Notes under the pieces: model-generated | The model's database searches: none | Seen by the model: the letters and a program-made list of their open reading frames with translations, nothing else | What the model was told of the DNA's origin: nothing | In this document: piece after piece, positions 49,040 to 57,361 of the stretch | Position numbering within the stretch: position 1 is the stretch's first letter | Layout of the letters: each line of letters starts with the position of its first letter | Source: Pseudoscardovia suis | GTDB lineage: Bacteria > Actinomycetota > Actinomycetes > Actinomycetales > Bifidobacteriaceae | NCBI RefSeq assembly: GCF_002797875.1 | Contig: NZ_PGFC01000007.1 | Coordinates: 22,151-86,150 of the forward strand | Length of the DNA stretch: 64,000 nucleotides | Direction of reading: 5' to 3' | Translations under genes and position numbers: made by a program

Positions 49040-49792
49040 ATGGATGGTGTTGTGGACGCGGATTCGCGTATGCAGCCGGAACGCGGGCAGATGGTGGAGT
49101 ACCCGTGTTTCGGATCGGGTGTCCCGCTGCTGTTGGATACGCCGGATTTGCTGATGCCGCGCATGATGCATGGCGTGGGAATGCTCGTGCAGCCGGTGGA
49201 CGATACTGCTGTCGGCAAGGATGGCATGGACGATTGGCTGGGTGAACGCACGCTGGTGAGCCCGCTCGTCTCATGGGTGCAGCCCGTGTTGCAGGGTGAT
49301 GAGATGCTGTGCGGGGTGGATGCGATGGGCTGGCCGTTGATGCACGCGCCGGAGGGGCATGAGTGGGATCCTGACGTGGAGTCGTTCGACGCTTGGGTGC
49401 TGACCCATATGGTGGCGTTGATTCTGACGGGCAGGGTGTCGGAGGATGCGTCGGGTAGCGTGTTCGCACCGTATGAGCCTCATGGCGTGCATGTGGATGA
49501 CTCTCAGTGGGGTCTGGCTGAGGAGTGGGTTGGCGAGCATGGCGGGCAGTTGATGTCGGTGAACATGCTTCGTGTGATTGCGTGCGCCGCGTCGGGTGAT
49601 GTGAACGTGATGCCGTTGTGCCGTGGATTGGTGGAGTCGTGGACGGATGGTTCGTTTGACGATTCGGTGGATTTTCTGGTTGGCGCGGGGTTTGAGGCTG
49701 CGCGTGGTTTGGCGGCGGACTATGAGTTGCTGACGGGCGTGGAGTTCGATGTGTTCGCGCATATTGCCGCGCCTGAGGGCGTGGCATCCTGA
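49040..49792 (+). CDS. Hypothetical transfer-operon protein, 250 aa
   Basis: Acidic soluble protein rich in Trp and Met, with no recognised domain. It begins four bases after the VirB4 stop (GAAAGG nearby), so it belongs to the same operon. A cytoplasmic accessory role is likely; nothing specific can be said. Confidence 0.65.
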   Translation: MDGVVDADSRMQPERGQMVEYPCFGSGVPLLLDTPDLLMPRMMHGVGMLVQPVDDTAVGKDGMDDWLGERTLVSPLVSWVQPVLQGDEMLCGVDAMGWPLMHAPEGHEWDPDVESFDAWVLTHMVALILTGRVSEDASGSVFAPYEPHGVHVDDSQWGLAEEWVGEHGGQLMSVNMLRVIACAASGDVNVMPLCRGLVESWTDGSFDDSVDFLVGAGFEAARGLAADYELLTGVEFDVFAHIAAPEGVAS

Positions 49793-49800
49793 AGGTTGTT

Positions 49801-49828
49801 TTGACATTCCCGCGTGACCGCGTAGTGT
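49801..49828 (+). promoter_or_regulatory. TTGACA-N16-TAGTGT promoter
   Basis: TTGACA (49801-49806), 16 bases, TAGTGT (49823-49828), followed by ACAACACGACCGAAAGGACAC before ATG 49874. Promoter and leader match those of the minus-strand genes at 2830 and 6103, which lie more than 40 kb away. Confidence 0.7.
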
Positions 49829-49873
49829 GAATGGTGTCGGCAAGGATTAACAACACGACCGAAAGGACACGGC

Positions 49874-50161
49874 ATGGGCGAAAGCACCGAACTCCAAGGC
49901 CTGGGCGTGGATACGCACGGCCAACGGCTGGGCGACATTGTGAACATTGTGATCCTCGACCGGTTCGACCTGCCTATCCCGAACGGCTTGCTCGACCGAG
50001 TGATGGAGTATGCGACCGAGATTGTCGCTGAATGGGTTGCCGCGCATAAGGTCGTGGACTGGTCGCTTATCCCCGATTGGGTGATCGTGGGCGCGTATGC
50101 GGCTGCCATAACAAGATGCTGTGGTTTGAGCGTGGCACGCCGCTCACTATCCGGCATCTGA
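49874..50161 (+). CDS. Hypothetical protein, 95 aa, under an N16 promoter
   Basis: The middle part is amphipathic (DIVNIVILDRFDLPIPNGLLDRVMEYATEIVAEWV). No recognised family. GAAAGGACAC precedes the ATG. A terminator follows, so it forms a single-gene transcript inside the conjugation region and may be an inserted accessory gene. Confidence 0.6.
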   Translation: MGESTELQGLGVDTHGQRLGDIVNIVILDRFDLPIPNGLLDRVMEYATEIVAEWVAAHKVVDWSLIPDWVIVGAYAAAITRCCGLSVARRSLSGI

Positions 50162-50193
50162 ATCGTAGAGCAAGGGGAAACGGAGAAAAACAG

Positions 50194-50231
50194 AGGAGGG
50201 TGACGGTTTGCAGCCCATCACCCTCCTTTGT
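50194..50231 (+). terminator. Terminator of the 95-aa gene
   Basis: AGGAGGGTGA (50194-50203) pairs with TCACCCTCCT (50218-50227), followed by TTTG. It also lies at the end of the convergent minus-strand gene 50245-50499. Confidence 0.65.
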
Positions 50232-50244
50232 CGTCTCCGTTGTT

Positions 50245-50499
50245 TCAGTGTGCCGCCGGTTGCATGACGGCAAGCCCGATGCCGTGGAGTTTTTCGAAAG
50301 CTTTCGCCAAACCGGTCTTCGACACGCGCATGACCGGCGGGAAACTGAACGGTTCACCATCCTCGCCTGTCAATACGCGCACGGGCATCGACATGCCATC
50401 CGTCAAGTCGAACGTGTAGGTGAACACGCCTCCACCAAGGGAAGACACGCTGTCGGCTTGCATGATTTCACGGTTTGCGTTATACTTTTTCTTGGTCAT
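50245..50499 (-). CDS. Miniature antirepressor (internal-deletion form)
   Basis: 84 aa. Its first half (VFTYTFDLTDGMSMPVRVLTGEDGEP) matches the N-terminal strand region of the antirepressor at 444-1394 (VFTFKGDDGKPMPVRVVTDEDGEP), and its second half (FSFPPVMRVSKTGLAKAFEKL) matches the antirepressor C-terminus (FDFPPVMRLTRRGFDRLRARL). About 230 residues between them are absent while the frame stays open. It has a promoter, leader hairpin and ribosome binding site of its own, so it is probably expressed. It might interfere with the full-length protein. Confidence 0.65.
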   Translation of the reverse strand: MTKKKYNANREIMQADSVSSLGGGVFTYTFDLTDGMSMPVRVLTGEDGEPFSFPPVMRVSKTGLAKAFEKLHGIGLAVMQPAAH

Positions 50500-50517
50500 T
50501 CAAAACCTTTCAGACCA

Positions 50518-50554
50518 AAACCCCGGAATGTGTCCGATGACCATTCCGGGGTTT
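50518..50554 (-). promoter_or_regulatory. Leader hairpin of the miniature antirepressor
   Basis: AAACCCCGGAATG (50518-50530) pairs with CATTCCGGGGTTT (50542-50554). Placed at the 5' end of the minus transcript. On the plus strand it has a T-run and could also act as a terminator. Confidence 0.55.
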
Positions 50555-50555
50555 T

Positions 50556-50583
50556 TCTATACTCCACTATCTCGGATGGTCAA
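50556..50583 (-). promoter_or_regulatory. TTGACC-N16-TATAGA promoter
   Basis: Minus-strand TTGACC (50583-50578), 16-base spacer, TATAGA (50561-50556). It keeps the 16-base spacing of the N16 promoter group, though with a different -10. Confidence 0.5.
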
Positions 50584-50709
50584 CAATCCTCTCTCCTGCC
50601 ACGTCAAGTCGAAACTCTCAACACACCGCCAGACAGTCCGCCCTAACACAAGCCAATCGCACTAAACTAGGCAAAGGACAAGGGACACGCGACACACCCG
50701 GAGGGCACA

Positions 50710-52044
50710 GTGAAAACCAAACCAATCCTCGCCATCACCGCCATCCTCCTGCTGTTCGCCATGCTTACCAACACGATGACCACGGGCACCATCGCGACGC
50801 TCATGAACACGAGCGACACCACGGGTGACGACACTGCGAGCGGCGGCAGTGAATGCGAGGGCACGGAACTCACCGTGGACGACACCACGCTCCAAACGTT
50901 CCACAACAACAGGAACGCCGTCCAAGCCGCGCAAACGCTTCTCTCCAACATGCCTGACCCGGCGAACGGCAGTCTGACGTTCACACCCGTCATGGTCGCC
51001 GGGATCCTCGGCAATTGGACAATCGAATCAGGCATCACCTTCGACAAGCTCGAACACAAGGATGAGAATATCGGCGGGCGGCTCGACGGGACGAAACAAT
51101 CCAACGAGTTCGCCCGCTCATGGGCGCGTCGCGGAGCATACGGTCTCGGCATCGCGCAATGGACATGGTGCAAGGACGCGGGAGGGGACGGCAACCGTGC
51201 GTGCGCGCTCATCGACCTTGCGGAAAGCATGAACAAAAACTGGTATGACCCCGACGTGCAGATGCGCATGGTCGTCAACGAACTCGCAGGCCCCTACCAT
51301 GGGGTGTACGAACGGTTGAAGGAAAGCACGGATGCGGGTGACGCGGCACGCATCTGGCTCAGACAGTACGAGGGAGTGGACAATGGGACGGGTGATGCGC
51401 GTGCGCAAGCGGCGGAAAACCTTCTGCCAGCCATTCAAAGCCTTGCCGGCGGTAGTGCGACCATGGTCAGTATGACAGGCTCATGTGATGCGACCGCCGT
51501 CACTACGAGCGGCATGGTAGACGGTGAGGCTCCCGACGCGCAGGAAGCGGGACGCACGTTCGCATGGATGTGCGGTGCGGTGGGCGTGTGCAAGGACGGG
51601 GATTACGGGCAGGCATCCTCCCTGCCGTCCGCGTGGAAGACTTGGATGCGACAGTACATGAACGGTTTGGGCTACCAATGTTTTTGGTATGCGTATATGC
51701 GTGCCGCGATGGTGCATGGCAATACGAGCGCATGGTCACCGTACTTGGGTGCAGGCTATCCGAGTGGGATCAGGGACGGGCAGCAGGGCGTGTCATACGA
51801 TGCGCAGCCGCGTGCGGGTGACCTCGTGGCGAACGATGGCACGCCGGATGAGCTTGCCTCGGCGGGCGAGCATATCGCGTTCATCGAACAGGTGAAGGAT
51901 GATGGGACGCTTGTCATCAGCGAAGGCAATTACGGTGAGCCTGCGGGCGGGTGGACGACGTACAACCGGCGTGAATTGCACAGCAAGGGTGATTACGTGC
52001 ATTACCGTTACCTGCATTACGAGGCGTGGGATACGGCCGCCTGA
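50710..52044 (+). CDS. Two-domain cell-wall hydrolase (phage tail lysozyme-like plus CHAP)
   Basis: 444 aa, GTG start after CGGAGGGCACA. N-terminal membrane/signal segment about 5-27. Residues about 50-215 form a lysozyme-like domain (VAGILGNWTIESGI and YGLGIAQWTW). Residues about 285-440 form a CHAP amidase/peptidase with Cys near 324 (YQCFWYAYMRA) and His near 388 (EHIAFIEQV). The combination is typical of VirB1-like hydrolases of Gram-positive conjugation systems, which open peptidoglycan for the channel. A strong terminator follows. Confidence 0.88.
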   Translation: MKTKPILAITAILLLFAMLTNTMTTGTIATLMNTSDTTGDDTASGGSECEGTELTVDDTTLQTFHNNRNAVQAAQTLLSNMPDPANGSLTFTPVMVAGILGNWTIESGITFDKLEHKDENIGGRLDGTKQSNEFARSWARRGAYGLGIAQWTWCKDAGGDGNRACALIDLAESMNKNWYDPDVQMRMVVNELAGPYHGVYERLKESTDAGDAARIWLRQYEGVDNGTGDARAQAAENLLPAIQSLAGGSATMVSMTGSCDATAVTTSGMVDGEAPDAQEAGRTFAWMCGAVGVCKDGDYGQASSLPSAWKTWMRQYMNGLGYQCFWYAYMRAAMVHGNTSAWSPYLGAGYPSGIRDGQQGVSYDAQPRAGDLVANDGTPDELASAGEHIAFIEQVKDDGTLVISEGNYGEPAGGWTTYNRRELHSKGDYVHYRYLHYEAWDTAA

Positions 52045-52055
52045 ACGGCATGGGA

Positions 52056-52101
52056 AAGGGGGTGTGACCCGGACTCCGACAAATCCGGGTCACACCCCCT
52101 T
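52056..52101. terminator. 18-bp hairpin after the cell-wall hydrolase
   Basis: 52056-52073 pairs with 52084-52101. It lies between the convergent hydrolase gene and the minus-strand gene ending at 52168. Confidence 0.7.
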
Positions 52102-52167
52102 GGGAACGGCTTCGCCTGGTTCGCCCGGAATGGCGTGCGAAACACTGTCAGAACCTAGCTTAACAAG

Positions 52168-53142
52168 CTAGTAGACGTTCGGCTTCGGCATGTTCACCCG
52201 AATCACCTCACCCTGACCCCCATACCACAACGCGCTATCACCCGTGCTCGACCCGCTCACACGCCCGGCACGCCACCCATACGCACCCTCACGAGGCAAC
52301 GGCTTCTCACCGAACACGGGAATCGCATCATGCCTCCACGACAGGTTCGGCGGCACACGGTCGGGATGCATGTCAGCCGTCACATAATACGGGTCCGCAA
52401 GCCACCAATCCGTATCCGAATCCGCCATCGACACGCGACCATCCGAAGCGACGCTCATCGTGTCCTTCACGGTGAACGACCCCCACAACGGGCACCACGC
52501 CCACACGTCGTCATGCCGTTGACCGTCATACCCCAATGGCAGCGACTGATACCCCGAGTCGGTCGGCATGCTCCACAACAGCCATTTGACAGTGCCCGTC
52601 ACCGTGCACTCCCCCGTGTCCGTGCATTCCGCGTTCTCCGCGTGCGCGCGGAAACCGCTTATGAGGTTCACGTCCCGAACATACCCCCACAAATCCTCCC
52701 CATACGTGGCGAGGGTCGGGTCGGAATTGTCCTCGGGTGGGTTCGCGTTCCATGCTTGCCGTGGGTTCGCCAGAATCCGGGGTGCGGAGGGTTCCTCTCC
52801 CATCGCATACGCCGCCGCCACGTCCTTCCAGGGATGTCCGACGAGGGTCGCGGGATCGGTGTCCGCGTCGGCACCCCATGAATGTCGTGCTTCGAAAGCC
52901 TGTTTGGCGAGGGCTTCTGTTTCTTCCACGGTGGGTTGTGATGCGCTTGGCGTGGGCGTGGGTGTCGCGGCGGATGGTGTTGGCGTGGCGTTTGGCGTGG
53001 GCGTGGATTGTGTGGCGCTTGGCGTGGTCTGGGGCTGCGTGTCATGCACAGGGGAACGCCTCCACACCGTCCAGCCGACGGCAAGCACGATGGCGAGCAC
53101 TGTTGCGATGATGATGGCGGTCCTCTTCCTTCTACCGTTCAA
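52168..53142 (-). CDS. Membrane-anchored extracellular protein with Thr/Pro linker
   Basis: 324 aa, TTG start with GGAGAAA upstream. Anchor helix at residues 8-27 (AIIIATVLAIVLAVGWTVW), a Thr-Pro-Ser linker about 35-70, then an outside domain with several Trp and paired Cys (ECTDTGECTV). No family recognised. It resembles small surface proteins encoded within transfer regions, which may act in mating contact or surface exclusion; this is a guess. Confidence 0.6.
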   Translation of the reverse strand: MNGRRKRTAIIIATVLAIVLAVGWTVWRRSPVHDTQPQTTPSATQSTPTPNATPTPSAATPTPTPSASQPTVEETEALAKQAFEARHSWGADADTDPATLVGHPWKDVAAAYAMGEEPSAPRILANPRQAWNANPPEDNSDPTLATYGEDLWGYVRDVNLISGFRAHAENAECTDTGECTVTGTVKWLLWSMPTDSGYQSLPLGYDGQRHDDVWAWCPLWGSFTVKDTMSVASDGRVSMADSDTDWWLADPYYVTADMHPDRVPPNLSWRHDAIPVFGEKPLPREGAYGWRAGRVSGSSTGDSALWYGGQGEVIRVNMPKPNVY

Positions 53143-53351
53143 TCTTTTTCTCCTTCACGCTGTCGGCGTACACGCTTGGTGTTTTTCCTCGAACCTATCC
53201 TGTCCAAGCATACCCGTGCGACACTGCACTCGCACGGCATGGACACGCATCCATCGGACTAGGATGAGGAAAGACGGGACACCCGCGCAAGGGAACAACG
53301 CATTCGTCCCGCACCACACCCCCATGACACCATTCGAGGAAAGGAACCCAC

Positions 53352-55100
53352 ATGGTATGGAATCCCGCGCTCCACCCGCGCTGGTGGGACGGACGATGGC
53401 GCGAAGTCAACCTCGCCCCCGGCGCATACATGCTCACCGACAGGGCGGGAAAGATCCGCTCCTACTGGCTCAACGACATGAACCAGCTCAACGCATGCCA
53501 GAACATCCTCACCTACGGCAGCAAAGGCAGTTACATTACGTTCGGCACCGGCACGGACGGCAGCGCCAACCGGTTCGCCGGGGAATCCGTGGAAGCGGAA
53601 CGCATGCACCTGCAGCCGAACGACGAAGGCGAACTGCTCGCCACATGCGCGACACGCAGCAGCATCACCGGCGTCACCTACCATGACGTGCCCGCACCCC
53701 CCGAACCCATGAGCATCACCCGGTTCAGCCAGTTCGAACAGTATGATGCGCCGGACTCTGGCACGTATTCGAAGAAACACAGGCTCGACCCCACGTGGGG
53801 CAAGGGCGGCGACAAGGGTGGGGGCCGTGACTTGGAGATTGGCCCTGAGGGGATCGACCCCACGTTGGGCAAGGGCGACGACAAGACCAACCCGTACAAT
53901 GTCAACGGTTTCGGCTCCCAAGGCCAGTCCGAAGCCACCTACAAGACAAAAGGCAATTCCACGGGACGCGCCTACAGGGCGCCCGAAGTGAACAAGGCCG
54001 AAGCCATCAACCGCCAGGCGTTCGAATCCCCCGAAGCGAAAACCTATTCGCTTGACCCCGGCATGATAGCCGACACGGCCGCCGAACTCCGTCGCAAACT
54101 GCAATCGGAACGCCACATCAGCGAATCCGCCGCACGCCGCACACAAGTGTGGGTCGGATTCGACAAGCATGGGAACGCCGTCATCGTGCCAGCGGAAAAC
54201 AATGAGGGCAAGCAGACGCGACCCCCTCACAACACGGGCGGCAGTCCGTTCGCCCGCGTCACCATGAGCGACCTCACCCGCCAATGCCGCGCATTGCAGG
54301 CGGACGGTCGCAAGCCCGTGGAATTCACCGTCGCAGGCGGACCCAACACGTATTCGACCGGGCGAAGCAAAATGAACGCCCTCCACTGGCGTACCGATTT
54401 CGATGATGCGAACGGCAGGAGCGTCACCGCGTGGGGCAGTGTCACTGCGCGTCCCGGCTCGTCGAAGAACGCGGGTGGTGTCACGGCATGGCGTTCCGAG
54501 GAAAGCCCCACGCGTTATCTGAAGCATGGGAATCTGGACAAGGCCGGGTATGGTGAGAGCGTGAGGCGCCGTGAGATGCGCCGCATCAAGCTCGCGGCAC
54601 CCTACCGTAATCCGAAGGATGTGAATGGCGCGGTGATGCTCCTCGGCATGCGTCACGCTTTGACGACCGTCGGCGCGAAGGATGTCTCGTATGATGCGGC
54701 GAAGGGCGTGGGCGCGTGGCACAAGCCGGATTGCGACATAAGGTTCGACGCGAACGGTGAGTGGACGGGCGGCGTGGCGAAGACGTCGAAGGGGTTCGAA
54801 CGCTTGTATAATCGGCGCATCATGCGTGACGGTGCCGGGAAGCGTTTGAAGTCTGCGGTCGTACCGGGACGTACCATGCGCCTGTCGGATGGCTGTTACC
54901 GTGCGAGCGTGTATGATCCGGCGAAGGGCAGGAACAGCGCGAGGTATGCGTATTTCGCGCCGGATGGCCGGGAGCTTGCGGGTGAATGGGTGTCGTCGGC
55001 GGATTCGCAGACGGTGCATTATTACGATGATCATGGGAAGGTGCGTGACCGTCAGCGTCTGTCGGGTGAGCGTGTGGACGTGCGCCCGGACACGAATTAG
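53352..55100 (+). CDS. Large protein of unknown function, 582 aa
   Basis: Soluble, no signal peptide. The first 120 residues are beta-rich (NLAPGAYMLTDRAGKIRSYWLNDMNQL), residues 125-215 polar and Gly/Asp/Lys-rich with a repeated DPTxGKG motif, and the rest mixed alpha/beta. GAGGAAAGGAAC precedes the ATG. It is conserved in position between the hydrolase and later transfer genes but I do not recognise it. Confidence 0.65.
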   Translation: MVWNPALHPRWWDGRWREVNLAPGAYMLTDRAGKIRSYWLNDMNQLNACQNILTYGSKGSYITFGTGTDGSANRFAGESVEAERMHLQPNDEGELLATCATRSSITGVTYHDVPAPPEPMSITRFSQFEQYDAPDSGTYSKKHRLDPTWGKGGDKGGGRDLEIGPEGIDPTLGKGDDKTNPYNVNGFGSQGQSEATYKTKGNSTGRAYRAPEVNKAEAINRQAFESPEAKTYSLDPGMIADTAAELRRKLQSERHISESAARRTQVWVGFDKHGNAVIVPAENNEGKQTRPPHNTGGSPFARVTMSDLTRQCRALQADGRKPVEFTVAGGPNTYSTGRSKMNALHWRTDFDDANGRSVTAWGSVTARPGSSKNAGGVTAWRSEESPTRYLKHGNLDKAGYGESVRRREMRRIKLAAPYRNPKDVNGAVMLLGMRHALTTVGAKDVSYDAAKGVGAWHKPDCDIRFDANGEWTGGVAKTSKGFERLYNRRIMRDGAGKRLKSAVVPGRTMRLSDGCYRASVYDPAKGRNSARYAYFAPDGRELAGEWVSSADSQTVHYYDDHGKVRDRQRLSGERVDVRPDTN

Positions 55101-55122
55101 TTTCACCGTTTTGAGAGAATGC

Positions 55123-55166
55123 AGGCGGGCCCGTCGCACTGAGGATTAGGTGCGGCGGGCCCGCCT
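55123..55166 (+). terminator. 17-bp hairpin after the 582-aa gene
   Basis: 55123-55139 pairs with 55150-55166 (one G-U pair), 22 bases past the stop codon. GC-rich, no T-run. Confidence 0.55.
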
Positions 55167-55285
55167 ATGTCGTCCGTCGGCTTTTTGCATATCAAAGCGA
55201 ACGCGGTAATTTGATGGTTAGCTTCCCTATAGGAAGAAACCGGCAATCGACACGAAACGCGAAACCATCGGAAAGGCAGACACGT

Positions 55286-56251
55286 ATGAGCAAACGCAAA
55301 CAAGGACTGAGATTATGCGCGGCGCATATGCCACTCATACGGCACAGCATCACAGGATTCGGACTGAAACAGTCCACGGTAGCGGACGCACTGGCCGCCG
55401 AACGGTTCATAGGCACGGACATGCTAGGGCGGATGAACGGCGTGCGTGCCGCGTATGAACGGCTCGCCCAAGCGCCCATGTACTTCGTATCCCATGACAT
55501 GACGCTGCTGGCAGTGGATACCGCGTTGCACGGCGGCGCCCCGTCGGAGACAAGGCTGCCTTCGCAGACCGGGATCGTCGGGTTCGAGGGCGGCATCCAC
55601 CTGGATGGAATGCCTGAAGGCATCGCGGACATAGGCATCGTCTGCTGGGACAACCAAGACAAGTGGTCGCGTGGCGAGGACGGGCGCATATATTTCGACA
55701 TCAACACATACTCGAATACGCGGGCGGCGCACAACATCCCATTGTGGAAAGGCCTGGCCGATGCGCCGGATTTCGTGGAGGCGACACCGGGCGTGCTGGA
55801 CATCAACGACGTGCAGGGGGGCGCTGACTGGTGCGTGTTCTGGGAAGGTGTGCTCCGCGCCGTGTTCGCGCTTGCAAACATCCCTACGGTGACGCACACA
55901 CGGGATTACCGGACGAAACCGTTGGACAGGGTGCCGCGCAAATATGACCCGGATTTGCCGAGCAATCGTGTGAGGCTGGTGGATGTACGCGAAAACCTGG
56001 ATGCGCCGGACGGGCGCGAACGGGAAAACATTGATGACAGTAGTGGGAACGACGGCAAGCGGCGTGAATACTCGTACCGTTTCATCGTGCGCGGATTCTA
56101 CCGGAATCAACCATACGGGCCGGAACGCAAACTCAGGCGCAGGCAGTGGATTCCCCCGTTCGTCAAAGGCCCGGCGGACAAGCCGTTGCGTGTGAAGGAC
56201 ACCGTGAACGTTTTGCGCGGTGCGACTGGAGCAAAGGAGAGTCAAGCCTGA
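55286..56251 (+). CDS. Hypothetical protein, 321 aa
   Basis: Soluble alpha/beta protein with a basic start (MSKRKQGLRLCAAHM) and a strongly basic C-terminal region (RKLRRRQW). The central part includes YFVSHDMTLLAVDTALHGG and IGIVCWDNQDKWSRGEDGRIYFDINTYS, which suggest an enzyme-like fold, but no family motif is certain. AAAGGCAG precedes ATG 55286. Confidence 0.6.
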   Translation: MSKRKQGLRLCAAHMPLIRHSITGFGLKQSTVADALAAERFIGTDMLGRMNGVRAAYERLAQAPMYFVSHDMTLLAVDTALHGGAPSETRLPSQTGIVGFEGGIHLDGMPEGIADIGIVCWDNQDKWSRGEDGRIYFDINTYSNTRAAHNIPLWKGLADAPDFVEATPGVLDINDVQGGADWCVFWEGVLRAVFALANIPTVTHTRDYRTKPLDRVPRKYDPDLPSNRVRLVDVRENLDAPDGRERENIDDSSGNDGKRREYSYRFIVRGFYRNQPYGPERKLRRRQWIPPFVKGPADKPLRVKDTVNVLRGATGAKESQA

Positions 56252-56358
56252 TCGGATGGGAAAGGACCAAACATGCCGGTGTGACCGTCACGTTTGGCCC
56301 TTTTGACTTCCTCCCCCACAACCAAGGCCGGGGACACCCGCCGGGGTGCCCGGATGGT

Positions 56359-56736
56359 CTAGAACATGCGTCGCTCCCCGTCGGCATACCGTCCGCGTTC
56401 CACGTTCCGACGTTGCACACGTTCCGACGCTTCCCGGATTTCCTCATCAGTGAATCCGTAGGCGTCGCAAAGGTTCGCAAGCGTCTGCACCAAATCCGCC
56501 AACTCGTCCAAAGCAGCCATGCGGCTCCCCTGCCCCTTCCGATACTCGTTCACCGCAACCGACAGTTCCGCCGCCTCCTCCAACACCTTCACCGCCTGCG
56601 CCTTGTCCAAGCGTTGCATAGACGGATGGAACGCGACAGCCGAAAACACGATCCGCCGCGCAAACCGCGCATGTACGGTACACCAATCGCCCATCGTGGC
56701 AGGTTCAACGCAACCCGGGAAACCACACGCCTTCAA
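56359..56736 (-). CDS. MazG-like NTP pyrophosphohydrolase with zinc-finger start
   Basis: About 125 aa. The first 20 residues hold a small zinc finger (CGFPGCVEPATMGDWCTVH). The remainder matches the MazG-like helical fold with the metal-binding EEAAE near residue 54 and a second acidic ELADL segment. Such enzymes hydrolyse non-canonical or excess nucleotides and are common on phages and plasmids. TTG at 56736 overlaps the previous stop (TTGA) and has GGGGAGG at good distance; GTG 56745 is an alternative. Confidence 0.7.
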   Translation of the reverse strand: MKACGFPGCVEPATMGDWCTVHARFARRIVFSAVAFHPSMQRLDKAQAVKVLEEAAELSVAVNEYRKGQGSRMAALDELADLVQTLANLCDAYGFTDEEIREASERVQRRNVERGRYADGERRMF

Positions 56737-56948
56737 CGGTCGCACCTCCCCGACGTGCTCGACGGGGTGAGCACTTCAGCGGCATGCCCCGCCTCCGACA
56801 GGTGCGCCACCGCATCCGCATACGACTCAAACGAACCCCAATACCACCAGCCGCCGCGAGCACGCCTCACGATGATCCACTTGCCATGCGCACCCCGGGG
56901 GACGCCGTTCACACGCTCCCCGAGGAACTCGATGCCATCAACAACCAT
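56733..56948 (-). CDS. Small hypothetical protein, 71 aa
   Basis: A beta-rich, Trp-containing protein (KWIIVRRARGGWWYWGSFESYADAVAHL), overlapping the MazG-like gene by a TTGA junction. AAGGAAGGC precedes ATG 56948. Function unknown. Confidence 0.6.
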   Translation of the reverse strand: MVVDGIEFLGERVNGVPRGAHGKWIIVRRARGGWWYWGSFESYADAVAHLSEAGHAAEVLTPSSTSGRCDR

Positions 56949-57062
56949 GATTGCCTTCCTTCATTAAAAAACCAGTATCCACATACCCTAATACCCCGTC
57001 CGCGTCACGTCAAAACCCCTGTATGCTGGACTCACAGCCCGCCCGCGCCTAAGCTGGGAAAC

Positions 57063-57338
57063 ATGATACAACCCGTCTACACGTCCGACGAATGGCGTAG
57101 CCAAGCCGCATGCGCCCGGCAAGGCATCGACACGGACGCCTTCTACCCCGAGACATACACGGCGCAGGACACGCGGTATGCGAAACACATCTGCCAGGAT
57201 TGCCCCGTCCGCACCCAATGCCTCGAAGAAGCGCTCAGACTCCACGACGAATACGGCATATGGGGTGGCATGACGCCCACCGAACGACGCAACACGTTCC
57301 GCGCACGCATGCGCCGCACACACCATCGCATCGCATGA
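57063..57338 (+). CDS. WhiB-family iron-sulfur regulator
   Basis: 91 aa. The four cluster cysteines are C17, C44, C47 and C53 (C-x26-C-x2-C-x5-C), followed by the GIWGGMT turn and a basic C-terminus (RRNTFRARMRRTHHR), the full WhiB signature. These proteins bind a 4Fe-4S cluster and sigma factor to control transcription. Element-borne WhiB proteins can affect host regulation, superinfection or the element's own genes. It lies directly upstream of the FtsK-like transfer genes, so control of these is a natural idea. Confidence 0.93.
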   Translation: MIQPVYTSDEWRSQAACARQGIDTDAFYPETYTAQDTRYAKHICQDCPVRTQCLEEALRLHDEYGIWGGMTPTERRNTFRARMRRTHHRIA

Positions 57339-57361
57339 CCCCCCCCCGATCAGGAAGACAC

